Origin: Janthinobacterium tructae
Lineage (GTDB): Bacteria; Pseudomonadota; Gammaproteobacteria; Burkholderiales; Burkholderiaceae_D
Assembly (NCBI RefSeq): GCF_006517255.1
Contig: NZ_CP041185.1
Location: forward strand, 4,154,001 to 4,218,000
Direction: 5' to 3'
DNA: 64,000 nt
In this document: positions 39,041-46,355 of the stretch, one piece after another
Numbering within the stretch: the stretch's first letter is position 1
Layout: every line of letters starts with the position of its first letter
Notes under the pieces: generated by a model
The model's input: only the letters and a program-made list of their open reading frames with translations
Database searches by the model: none
What the model was told of the DNA's origin: nothing
Position numbers and translations under genes: made by a program

Positions 39041-39799
39041 TTATGGCTTTTTAAACCCGTATTTGGCCAGGATGGCTTGCGCCGGCGCCGTCTGCAGGTA
39101 GCTGACGAAGCGCTTCGCTTCGGCCGCATTGCCGCTGCCCTTGATGGTGGCGATCGGATACAGCACGGGCGAGGCCAAAGGCACCTCCAGCACCACGTTG
39201 ACCTTGTCTTTCATGATGGCCGCGTCGGTGGCGTAGACAAAGCCCGCATCGACTTCGCCGCGCGCCACATAGTCGAGCGACTGGCGCACGTTCTGCGTGC
39301 CGATGGCTTTCGGCTGCACGGCGTCCCACAACTGCGCCTTCTTCAGCGCGCCTTCGGAGTAACGGCCGACGGGCACGCTGGCCGGGTTGGCGATGGCCAC
39401 GCGGGTCACGCCCTTGTGCGTCAGGTCGCTCAAGCTCTTGATGCCCAGCTTGCTATCGTGCGGCACGATCAGCACCAGGCTGTTGCTGACGAAATCCTGG
39501 CGGTCGGCCGGCAGCACCAGACCCTGCTTTTGCGCAGCATCCATGGTTTCCTGGTCGGCCGAAGCAAACACGTCCACGGGCGCGCCCTTGACGATCTGCT
39601 GCAGCAGCACGCCCGAAGCGGCGAAGTTCAAGGACACCTTGCTGCCCGGATATTGCGCCTCATAGCCTTGCGCCGCATCCTTGAACGCATTCGTCAGGCT
39701 GGCCGCGGCCGACACCACCACTTCGCCGGCAAAGGCGGAGGTGGCGGCAGTAGCGAGGAGGGCGGTGCCGAGGAGCTTGGCGAGGGAAGTGAGGCGCAT
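39041..39799 (-). CDS. modA: periplasmic molybdate-binding protein
   Basis: A 252-aa solute-binding protein with a signal peptide (about 1-24, ends SAFA). The molybdate-pocket blocks VSAAASLTNAF and NFAASGVLLQQI, GAPVDVFASAD, and the C-terminal DAGFVYATDA all fit the ModA family. First gene of the modABC-modE operon; its promoter carries a ModE operator. Confidence 0.95.
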   Translation of the reverse strand: MRLTSLAKLLGTALLATAATSAFAGEVVVSAAASLTNAFKDAAQGYEAQYPGSKVSLNFAASGVLLQQIVKGAPVDVFASADQETMDAAQKQGLVLPADRQDFVSNSLVLIVPHDSKLGIKSLSDLTHKGVTRVAIANPASVPVGRYSEGALKKAQLWDAVQPKAIGTQNVRQSLDYVARGEVDAGFVYATDAAIMKDKVNVVLEVPLASPVLYPIATIKGSGNAAEAKRFVSYLQTAPAQAILAKYGFKKP

Positions 39800-39831
39800 G
39801 ATCGTATCCTTGATGAGAAGAGAACCAGGCC

Positions 39832-39876
39832 CGTAATATACACTGATATATAACGTTCTGCCATGGTGCAAGTCAA
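39832..39876 (-). promoter_or_regulatory. modA promoter with ModE operator
   Basis: On the minus strand: -35 TTGACT (39871-39876), a 17-bp spacer, -10 TTATAT (39848-39853). The palindrome CGTTATATA-N6-TATATTACG (39832-39855, one arm mismatch) resembles the E. coli ModE operator and covers the -10, as expected for repression by molybdate-loaded ModE. Confidence 0.8.
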
Positions 39877-39902
39877 GACAGCGCAAGGCGCATTCCCTGA
39901 TA

Positions 39903-39922
39903 TACTGTATATAAACACAGTA
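39903..39922 (+). promoter_or_regulatory. LexA (SOS) box upstream of the radical-SAM/UdgX operon
   Basis: TACTGT-ATATAAAC-ACAGTA differs from the E. coli LexA consensus (CTGT-N8-ACAG with an AT-rich core) only inside the spacer. The arms extend perfectly to 10 bp each (GATATACTGT, 39899-39908, with ACAGTATATC, 39917-39926). A TATACT at 39901-39906 could be the -10, so LexA would block the promoter. The site lies 14 bp before the start codon at 39937. ModE is a less likely binder, since the ModE half-site CGTTATATA is absent. Confidence 0.8.
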
Positions 39923-39936
39923 TATCGAGGCGCACC

Positions 39937-41169
39937 ATGGAATTGACGGACAAGCTGGAAATCCTGGCCGACGCGGCCAAGTACGACGCGTCCTGCGCCA
40001 GCAGCGGTGCGCCCAGGCGCGACTCCATCGGCAAGGACGGCTTTGGCGCCACTACGGGCATGGGCATCTGTCACAGCTACACGCCGGACGGGCGCTGCGT
40101 CTCGCTGCTGAAAATCCTGCTGACCAATTACTGCCTGTACGATTGCCAGTACTGCGTCAACCGGCGCAGCTCGAACGTGCCGCGCGCGCGGTTTACCGTG
40201 GCCGAAGTGGTCAAGCTGACGAGCGACTTTTACCTGCGTAATTACATCGACGGTCTGTTCCTCAGTTCCGGCATCATCCGGTCGGCCGACTACACGATGG
40301 AGCAGCTGGTGCAGGTGGCGCGCGAGTTGCGCGAGGTACACCAGTTCCGCGGCTATATCCATCTGAAAACCATCCCCGACGCCGACCCGGCCCTGATCGC
40401 GCAGGCGGGCCGCTACGCCGACAGGCTCAGCGTGAATATCGAACTGCCGACGCAGGACAGCGTGCAAAAACTGGCGCCGGAAAAAAGCGTGCACACGATC
40501 AAGCTGGCCATGGGCGCCATCCGCCGCAAGCTCGATGAGAAAGCGGAAGAACCGCGCTCGCCCCGTTTCGCGCCGGCCGGGCAAAGCACGCAGATGATCG
40601 TCGGCGCCGACGCCAGCGACGACCAGCAGATCCTCTCCACGGCAGAGACCCTGTACGGCAGCTACAAGCTCAAGCGCGTGTACTACTCGGCCTTCAGCCC
40701 CATCCCGGACAGCCCGAAAAGCGTGCCGCTGGCGCCGCCGCCGATGCTGCGCGAACACCGGCTGTACCAGGCCGATTTCTTGCTGCGCAGCTATGGTTTC
40801 CAGGCCAGCGAATTGCTGCCCGCCAGCGGTGGCAACCTGGCGCTCGATATCGATCCGAAACTGGCTTGGGCGCTCGCGCACCGCGAACATTTTCCGCTGG
40901 ACTTGAACCGCGCCGCGCAGCACATGATCGCGCGCGTGCCCGGCATCGGCCTGCGCAACGCGCAGCGCATCGTCGACCTGCGCCGGCTGCGGCAGGTGCG
41001 CTACGCCGACCTGTCGCGCTTGCGCTGCAGCATGAAGAAAATCGCCCCCTTCATCATCACGGCCGATTACTTTCCCGCGCGCGACACCACCGCCTCGGAG
41101 CACCTGCGCCGCGCCATGGCCGATGCGCCGCAGCAGCTGAATCTGTGGCCGGAACTGCAGGCAGCATGA
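39937..41169 (+). CDS. UDG-linked radical-SAM protein (putative DNA modification/repair)
   Basis: A 410-aa radical-SAM protein of the family that is consistently encoded beside an unusual uracil-DNA glycosylase homolog (rSAM_link_UDG type). SAM cluster motif C66-LYD-C70-QY-C73; the next strands include LFLSSGIIRSADYTMEQL and SVNIELPTQ. The C-terminal part has a helix-hairpin-helix (VPGIGLRNAQRIVDLRR, about 330-350), a non-specific DNA-binding motif, which supports action on DNA. Its substrate and reaction are unknown. The stop overlaps the next start (ATGA), so the two proteins are made together. The start at 39937 follows GAGG and the SOS box. Confidence 0.88.
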   Translation: MELTDKLEILADAAKYDASCASSGAPRRDSIGKDGFGATTGMGICHSYTPDGRCVSLLKILLTNYCLYDCQYCVNRRSSNVPRARFTVAEVVKLTSDFYLRNYIDGLFLSSGIIRSADYTMEQLVQVARELREVHQFRGYIHLKTIPDADPALIAQAGRYADRLSVNIELPTQDSVQKLAPEKSVHTIKLAMGAIRRKLDEKAEEPRSPRFAPAGQSTQMIVGADASDDQQILSTAETLYGSYKLKRVYYSAFSPIPDSPKSVPLAPPPMLREHRLYQADFLLRSYGFQASELLPASGGNLALDIDPKLAWALAHREHFPLDLNRAAQHMIARVPGIGLRNAQRIVDLRRLRQVRYADLSRLRCSMKKIAPFIITADYFPARDTTASEHLRRAMADAPQQLNLWPELQAA

Positions 41170-42590
41170 AAGAAGTCAATGAGCGCGTGGTGCGGCTGGC
41201 GCAATCGTTCGACGCATGGCGCGCGGCGGCGCGCGAACTGATCGCGCGTGGCGTGCCACCTGCGGACGTGGCCTGGCAGTCGCAAGCGGGCGATGGCGAC
41301 CTGTTTTCCTCCACGCCGGATGCCACGGATACCAGCGCGCCGCCGCTGCGCCTGCCCCGTCCCCTGGTGGAACTGCTGGAAAACGCCGCCTGTTTCAACG
41401 TGCATGACCGCTGGGCCTTCTTGTATCAGGTACTCTGGCGCTGGCAGCAGGGCCAGCACGACGTGCTCTCGCCGGCCGACGCCGACGGCGCGCGCCTGCA
41501 CGCCATGGCCAAGGCCGTCCGGCGAGAAGAGCACGACATGCATGCGTACGTGCGCTTCCGCGAACGCAGCGAGGCCGAGGGCGCACCCCGCTTCGTCGCC
41601 TGGTTCGAACCCGTGCACGAGGTGCTGCCGCAGGTGGCGCGCCACTTCGCGCGCCGCATGGGATCGACCAGCTGGATGATCGCCACGCCGACGGCCAGCA
41701 TGCTGTGGGACGGTCAGACCTTGCACGCGGGGCCGGCCCTGCTGCGCGGCGCGGCCGAGATCGACGATGCGGGCGAAGCGCTGTGGCTGACCTACTACCG
41801 CAGCATCTTCAACCCCGCGCGCGTGAATGCCGACTTGCTGCACAGCCACATCCCTTCACGCTTCTGGAAAAACCTGCCCGAAGGCGCCATCGTGCCCGCC
41901 ATGCTCAGCGGCGCGGCCAACGGCGAGCGGCGCACGGGCCAGACGGCCACTGTCGGCCAGCGCAGCGGCGCGGCCATGATTCCGATTTCGGCCGAGCGCG
42001 CCCAGCCCGCGCGCGACGCGCCCACGACGCTGGACCAGTGCCGCCGCTGCGAATTGTGGCAGCACGCCACGCAAGCCGTACCCGGAGTGGGTCCGCAAAC
42101 CGCCCGCATCATGCTCGTCGGCGAACAACCGGGCGACCAGGAAGACCTGGCGGGCCTGCCGTTTGTCGGCCCGGCCGGCGCACTGCTGGAGCAGGCACTG
42201 CGGGAAGCGGGCGTGGCGCGCGACAGCCTCTATCTGACCAACGCCGTCAAGCATTTCAAGTGGGAACCACGCGGCAAGCGCCGCCTGCACAAGACGCCCG
42301 CGCAGCGTGAAATCCTCGCCTGCCATGGCTGGCTGGAAGAAGAGATCGAGCGGGTCCAACCACAGGTGATCGTCGCGCTGGGCAGCACGGCATTGAAATC
42401 AATAATGCAAGATGGCGCGGCGAGCATGACGCCGCTGCTCGGCACGCCGGCGCAGCACGATGGACGCTGGGTGGTCAGCGTGTATCACCCGGCGTATGTG
42501 CTGCGCGCGCTAGACGAGGCGAGCCGGCGGCAGGCGTATCGCGTGATCGTCGAGGGCTTGCAGCACGCGTTGACGCTATTGCAGGACTAG
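41166..42590 (+). CDS. DUF4130 - UdgX-type uracil-DNA-binding fusion protein
   Basis: A 474-aa two-part protein. Residues ~1-260 belong to DUF4130, with no known activity. Residues ~285-474 are a UdgX-type uracil-DNA glycosylase domain: GEQPGDQEDLAGLPFVGPAG (water-activation region), TNAVKHFKWEP, and the UdgX signature loop KRRLHKTP with His at about 375. In mycobacterial UdgX that histidine forms a covalent bond to the abasic site after uracil excision, trapping the DNA. HPAYVLR is the last family motif. A CRRC pair at the start of the domain is a likely iron-sulfur ligand set. It overlaps the radical-SAM gene by 4 bp. Confidence 0.88.
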   Translation: MKEVNERVVRLAQSFDAWRAAARELIARGVPPADVAWQSQAGDGDLFSSTPDATDTSAPPLRLPRPLVELLENAACFNVHDRWAFLYQVLWRWQQGQHDVLSPADADGARLHAMAKAVRREEHDMHAYVRFRERSEAEGAPRFVAWFEPVHEVLPQVARHFARRMGSTSWMIATPTASMLWDGQTLHAGPALLRGAAEIDDAGEALWLTYYRSIFNPARVNADLLHSHIPSRFWKNLPEGAIVPAMLSGAANGERRTGQTATVGQRSGAAMIPISAERAQPARDAPTTLDQCRRCELWQHATQAVPGVGPQTARIMLVGEQPGDQEDLAGLPFVGPAGALLEQALREAGVARDSLYLTNAVKHFKWEPRGKRRLHKTPAQREILACHGWLEEEIERVQPQVIVALGSTALKSIMQDGAASMTPLLGTPAQHDGRWVVSVYHPAYVLRALDEASRRQAYRVIVEGLQHALTLLQD

Positions 42591-42592
42591 CA

Positions 42593-43606
42593 TTATCGCG
42601 TCGTCGCCGGCACTTCCCGCTCCTCATCGCGCCGCGCATAGCGCTGCGCAATCACGGCGCAGATCATCAGCTGAATCTGGTGGAACAGCATCAGCGGCAA
42701 AATCACCATGCCCAGCGAGTGGGTGGCAAACAGCACCTTGGCCATCGGTACGCCGCTGGCCAGGCTTTTCTTCGAACCGCAAAAGACGATGGCGATCTCG
42801 TCTTCCTTGTTAAAACCCAGGCGGCGGCTGATGAACGTCATCAGGCCCAGGACCAGCGCCAGCAGCAAGATGCTGAACACGCCCAGCGCCACCAGCGTTT
42901 CCACCGAGATCGTGTGCCACAGGCCTTCGCTGACGGCTTCGCTGAAGGCCGTGTAGACCACCAGCAAGATCGAGCCCTGGTCGACGTATTTCAAGGTGGC
43001 TTTATGGCGGTCGACCCAGCGGCCGATCCAGCGGCGCAGGAACTGGCCGGCCAGGAAGGGCAGCAGCAGCTGCATGACGATGGACAGCACGGCGTCCACC
43101 GACGACTTGCTTGCCCCGCCTTTCGCCACCAGCAAGCCGACCAGGATGGGAGCAAGAAAAATGCCGATGAAATTCGAGGCCGAGGCGCTGCAGATGGCGG
43201 CCGGTACATTGCCGCGCGCCATGGCTGTCAAGGCGATCGACGACTGCACGGTCGATGGCAGGGCGCACAGGAACAGGATGCCCACGTACAGCTCGGGCGT
43301 GAGAAAAGTCAGCGCCAGCGGCCGCAGGGCCAGGCCCAGCAGGGGAAACAAAATGAACGTGCTGGCCAGCACCAGCAAATGCAGGCGCCAGTGCATGACG
43401 CCGGCCACCACGGCTTCGCGCGACAACTTGGCACCATGCAGGAAGAACAGGGCGCCGATGGCGACGGTGGTGACGTGACCGAAGACCACGGCCGTCGTGC
43501 CCGTGCAAGGCAGGAAACTGGCCAGCGCCACGGTGACGAGCAGGGCGATGGTGAAATTATCGGGTTTCAGATTGCGCAGCAGGGCAGCGGGGGAAAAAGA
43601 AGACAT
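42593..43606 (-). CDS. bile acid:sodium symporter family protein (YfeH-like)
   Basis: A 337-aa inner-membrane protein with about ten helices. The family is recognised by FLHGAKLSREAVVAG, LFLCALPSTVQSSIALTAMARGN, ASASNFIGIFLAP and FCGSKKSLASGVPMA, which match the YfeH/SLC10A7-like branch. Substrate unknown; the SLC10A7 branch is not a proven bile-acid carrier. The start at 43606 (MSSFSPAALL) is the normal N-terminus; an in-frame start 17 codons earlier is less likely. It ends 3 bp from the convergent UdgX gene. Confidence 0.85.
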   Translation of the reverse strand: MSSFSPAALLRNLKPDNFTIALLVTVALASFLPCTGTTAVVFGHVTTVAIGALFFLHGAKLSREAVVAGVMHWRLHLLVLASTFILFPLLGLALRPLALTFLTPELYVGILFLCALPSTVQSSIALTAMARGNVPAAICSASASNFIGIFLAPILVGLLVAKGGASKSSVDAVLSIVMQLLLPFLAGQFLRRWIGRWVDRHKATLKYVDQGSILLVVYTAFSEAVSEGLWHTISVETLVALGVFSILLLALVLGLMTFISRRLGFNKEDEIAIVFCGSKKSLASGVPMAKVLFATHSLGMVILPLMLFHQIQLMICAVIAQRYARRDEEREVPATTR

Positions 43607-43750
43607 GCGGTAGCCTGGTAGCGGCCCAGCCTTGCAACACTGCGCCATGGATGACAAAAAGCGCCGGAAACGGCGCCAGTGCCGGCTATTCTAACCCTAT
43701 TGCCTGGCTACCTGCCTGTCAGCGGACGTGGCTTGTGGACACAATGGCAC

Positions 43751-43778
43751 AAAAAAATGCCCTGTCCGCAGACAGGGC
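43751..43778 (-). terminator. Rho-independent terminator of the BON-domain gene
   Basis: On the minus strand, GCCCTGTC-TGCG-GACAGGGC (perfect 8-bp stem, 4-nt loop) followed by A and seven Ts, about 30 bp after the stop of the gene at 43809-44171. Confidence 0.9.
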
Positions 43779-43808
43779 AACCCGGAGTAAAGTACAGCGC
43801 GAGGGCGA

Positions 43809-44171
43809 TTAACCGGCGGCTTTGACTTTCAGCTCGTTCTTGATTTCTTTCACGCCGCTCACGGAAGCGACGATCTGCACGACGCGGTCACCCGCTTCGG
43901 CGCTCGGTACATCGCCCGACAGGACGACGACACCTTGCTGGGTTGCTACCTTGACTGGCAGGGTAGCGGCTTGCGCATCGGCGCTCAGGGCTGCCTTGGC
44001 CGAGGAAGTGATGGTTTCATCAGGGACGGCAGCGGCGGCGTTGGCGGCCACGACAGTCTTAGCAGGAGCTTGTGCTTTTGGTGCGGAGTCAGCGGCATGC
44101 GAAGCGGTGATCGAGGCGCCCGACAGTACGATAGCGGCGACCAGGGTATTGAACAGTTTCGATGTTTGCAT
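43809..44171 (-). CDS. periplasmic BON-domain protein, sigma-54 controlled
   Basis: A 120-aa exported protein. Signal peptide about 1-27 (ends SHA), then an Ala-rich linker and one BON domain (about 55-118: VKVATQQGVVVLSGDVPS, VSGVKEIKNELKV). BON domains bind phospholipid surfaces and occur in OsmY-like envelope-stress proteins. The start is the second ATG (44171), which has GAGAGGAAC at good distance. The upstream region carries a canonical sigma-54 promoter and two GlrR-type enhancer sites, and the gene ends in its own terminator, so it is a monocistronic target of the adjacent glrKR system. Confidence 0.88.
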   Translation of the reverse strand: MQTSKLFNTLVAAIVLSGASITASHAADSAPKAQAPAKTVVAANAAAAVPDETITSSAKAALSADAQAATLPVKVATQQGVVVLSGDVPSAEAGDRVVQIVASVSGVKEIKNELKVKAAG

Positions 44172-44257
44172 GGTAGTTCCTCTCAATGAAGTTAAAAGCT
44201 TCTTACTTGGCTATAGCAATAAACAGCAACACGTTGAAGCGTCACATCTACCCATAC

Positions 44258-44273
44258 AGCAAGCACCGTGCCA
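44258..44273 (-). promoter_or_regulatory. sigma-54 (-24/-12) promoter of the BON-domain gene
   Basis: Minus-strand TGGCAC-GGTGC-TTGCT matches the RpoN consensus at every key base; the GG and GC doublets are separated by exactly 10 bp. Transcription should begin near 44246, leaving a ~75-nt leader. The only sigma-54 activator in the window, GlrR, is encoded immediately upstream. Confidence 0.88.
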
Positions 44274-44366
44274 GCTTTTAATTTCCCTTAAAAATCAATT
44301 ACTTACATGCAGACTCGATTTTTTCAGCCCGTTTCCGCCGGATCCGCCCCGAAAAACCGGCTTTTT

Positions 44367-44384
44367 TGTCGCCTGACAGCGACA
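44367..44384. promoter_or_regulatory. GlrR-type enhancer site 1 (TGTC-N10-GACA)
   Basis: TGTCGC-CTGACA-GCGACA, a perfect 6-bp-arm palindrome that fits the TGTC-N10-GACA consensus reported for E. coli GlrR (YfhA). Its centre is about 130 bp upstream of the predicted sigma-54 transcription start, a normal enhancer distance. Confidence 0.8.
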
Positions 44385-44443
44385 GATTGTGGCAACAATA
44401 TCAATGTTTTAATATAAGTCTTTGATTAATAACACTTTATTTT

Positions 44444-44461
44444 TGTCGCTATTCAGCGACA
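44444..44461. promoter_or_regulatory. GlrR-type enhancer site 2 (TGTC-N10-GACA)
   Basis: TGTCGC-TATTCA-GCGACA, the same arms and spacing as site 1, with the centre 77 bp further upstream. It overlaps the last codons and stop of glrR itself. It could also form a weak terminator hairpin, but identity of arms with site 1 favours a protein-binding site. Confidence 0.75.
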
Positions 44462-45816
44462 GGGTCGCCATCCCCCCGGAACAGGGCCGGCGTCAGCTCG
44501 TATTTCTGCAATAAACGGTAGAACTCCGTGCGGTTGCGGTCGGCCAGGCGGGCCGCATCGGCCACGTTGCCATCCGTCAGGCGCAGCAGCTGAATCAGGT
44601 AGTCGCGCTCGAAACGCTGCTTGGCTTCGTTGTAGCTGAGCGCTTCCAGCGACGGCACGCGCAGCGCGCGCTGCACCAGACTCAGGGGCACCAGCGGCGC
44701 CGTGGCCAGCGCGCACACTTGCTCGACCACATTGACCAGCTGGCGCACGTTACCGGGCCATGGCGCCGCCACCAGGGCCGTGAGGGCGTCGGGCGCGAAA
44801 CCGTTCAGGGGTTTCTGGTACTTGGCCGCCAGTTTCTGCAGGAAATGGTTCGCCAGCAGGGAGATGTCTTCGCGGCGCTCGGCCAGCGGCGGTAAGGTCA
44901 ATGTCACGACGTTGAGGCGGTAATACAGGTCTTCACGGAATTGCCCTTCCGCCATGGCCACGTCCAGGTCACGGTGCGTGGCGGACAAGAGCCGCACATC
45001 GACCGGACGCGTCTGGTCGGCACCGACAGGGCGCACGGCCCGCTCCTGCAACACACGCAGCAGTTTGACCTGCAGCGGCAGCGGCATGTCGCCGATCTCA
45101 TCTAAAAACAGGGTGCCGCCATCGGCCGCCAGGAACAGGCCTTCGCGGTTGCCGACGGCGCCCGTAAACGAGCCTTTGACGTGGCCGAACAGTTCCGATT
45201 CCAGCAACTGCTCGGGAATGGCGCCGCAGTTGACGGCGATGAACGGCGCCTTGGCGCGGCGGCTGGCGTTGTGCAGCGCGCGCGCCAGCAATTCCTTGCC
45301 CGTGCCGCTGGGGCCACGGATCAAAATACTGGCGTCGGACCCCGCCACCAGCTTGGCTTCGGCCAGCAACTCGGCCATCTGCGCGCTGCGGCTGATCAGC
45401 TCGGCACGCCAGCTCTCGTCGCCGGACGCGGGCGCCGGCATGACGGTAGACAAGTTGATGGCATACGCCACTTTTTCCATCAAGAGCTTGCCGTCGAACG
45501 GTTTCGTCAGATACGCAAACGCGCCGCGCGCCGTCGCTTCGACGGCATCGGGAATGGTGCCGTGGGCTGTGAGCAAAATGACGGGCAGGGCCGCGTGCTG
45601 GCGGCGGATTTCATCGAACAGGGCCAGGCCGTCGCGGCCCGGCAATTGCACGTCGGTAATGACCAGGGCCGGCAATTCCACGGCCAGGCGCGCCAGCGCC
45701 GCTTCCGCGCTGCCCACGGCCGTCACGCGATAATTACCCGCCTTCAAGCGGATGGTCAGCAGGCGCAGCAGGTCGGGATCGTCGTCGACCAATAAGATAT
45801 GGGCCTGCTCGCTCAT
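44449..45816 (-). CDS. glrR: sigma-54-dependent response regulator GlrR/QseF-like
   Basis: A 455-aa NtrC-type activator: receiver domain (about 5-120, phospho-acceptor Asp in VITDVQLPGRDG), AAA+ domain (about 150-380) with Walker A GPSGTGKE, the sigma-54 contact loop as GSFTGA (Ala to Ser variant of GAFTGA), and GGTLFLDEIGDMP; C-terminal Fis-type HTH with NVADAARLADRNRTEFYRLL. It is the last gene of glrK-qseG-glrR, overlapping its predecessor by 4 bp. The TGTC-N10-GACA sites next to it and the sigma-54 promoter downstream suggest it activates the BON-domain gene. Confidence 0.92.
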   Translation of the reverse strand: MSEQAHILLVDDDPDLLRLLTIRLKAGNYRVTAVGSAEAALARLAVELPALVITDVQLPGRDGLALFDEIRRQHAALPVILLTAHGTIPDAVEATARGAFAYLTKPFDGKLLMEKVAYAINLSTVMPAPASGDESWRAELISRSAQMAELLAEAKLVAGSDASILIRGPSGTGKELLARALHNASRRAKAPFIAVNCGAIPEQLLESELFGHVKGSFTGAVGNREGLFLAADGGTLFLDEIGDMPLPLQVKLLRVLQERAVRPVGADQTRPVDVRLLSATHRDLDVAMAEGQFREDLYYRLNVVTLTLPPLAERREDISLLANHFLQKLAAKYQKPLNGFAPDALTALVAAPWPGNVRQLVNVVEQVCALATAPLVPLSLVQRALRVPSLEALSYNEAKQRFERDYLIQLLRLTDGNVADAARLADRNRTEFYRLLQKYELTPALFRGDGDPVAE

Positions 45817-46355
45817 TTCGGCGCTCCCGCGGCAGGGCGCACGGACAGGCTGCGCTCGATGTTTTTCAGCGCCTCGAGTTTTTCATTGAGCAAGTCGTTG
45901 CGGCGCTGGGCGTCGCGCAGCTGCGCATTGAGCTTGTCGATACTCTCGTCCTGGCGGCGCAGTTCCGCATACTGGCTGCTGAGCAATTGCACCAGCGGCG
46001 CCAGCAGTTGCGCGTCCTTGCCCGTGGCCGTGGCCAGCGGTTCCAACAAGGCTTGCGCGCGTGCCAGGTCGCCGGGGCCGCGCAAGGTCGCTTGCAGCAT
46101 GGCGCGGCGAATGGTGTTGGACGGCGCGTGATCGGCCTTCGCCAGGTCCAGCTGTGCTTTCACCAGTTCCGACGGCGTCATCAGGCGCAAGGCGCTCTGA
46201 TACGCGAGCAGTTCGGTCAGCTGGGGGTCCATCACCACCACCACGCGCGGCGGCGTTTGCACCAGCACGGGCGTCTGGGTGGAAGGCTTGGCGGCGCAAG
46301 CGCCCAATAGCAGCGCGCAGGCGGCCATGCCGGCCAGGGAAGTTCTCGTCATCAT
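45813..46355 (-). CDS. qseG: QseG-like outer-membrane lipoprotein
   Basis: A 180-aa lipoprotein with lipobox LLGAC (Cys20) after a short signal peptide. The mature part has a helical segment with LAYQSALRLMTPSELVKAQLDLAK and a C-terminal coiled coil (about 125-168). Position between a GlrK-type kinase and GlrR, with 4-bp overlaps on both sides, is the same as qseG in enterobacteria, where the lipoprotein helps control the kinase. Sequence likeness to QseG is modest, so the name rests mainly on context and type. Confidence 0.75.
   Translation of the reverse strand: MMTRTSLAGMAACALLLGACAAKPSTQTPVLVQTPPRVVVVMDPQLTELLAYQSALRLMTPSELVKAQLDLAKADHAPSNTIRRAMLQATLRGPGDLARAQALLEPLATATGKDAQLLAPLVQLLSSQYAELRRQDESIDKLNAQLRDAQRRNDLLNEKLEALKNIERSLSVRPAAGAPK

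Noticed and set aside
39899..39926. The 28-bp palindrome read as a second ModE site rather than a LexA box.
   Set aside because: It lacks the CGTTATATA half-site, whereas CTGT-N8-ACAG matches LexA exactly and the downstream genes are DNA-repair-like.
44444..44461. The hairpin at the glrR stop as a simple terminator.
   Set aside because: The 6-bp arms are identical to those at 44367-44384 with the same N6 spacing, and the following sequence has only a short broken T-run; an enhancer site is the better reading, though both roles are possible.
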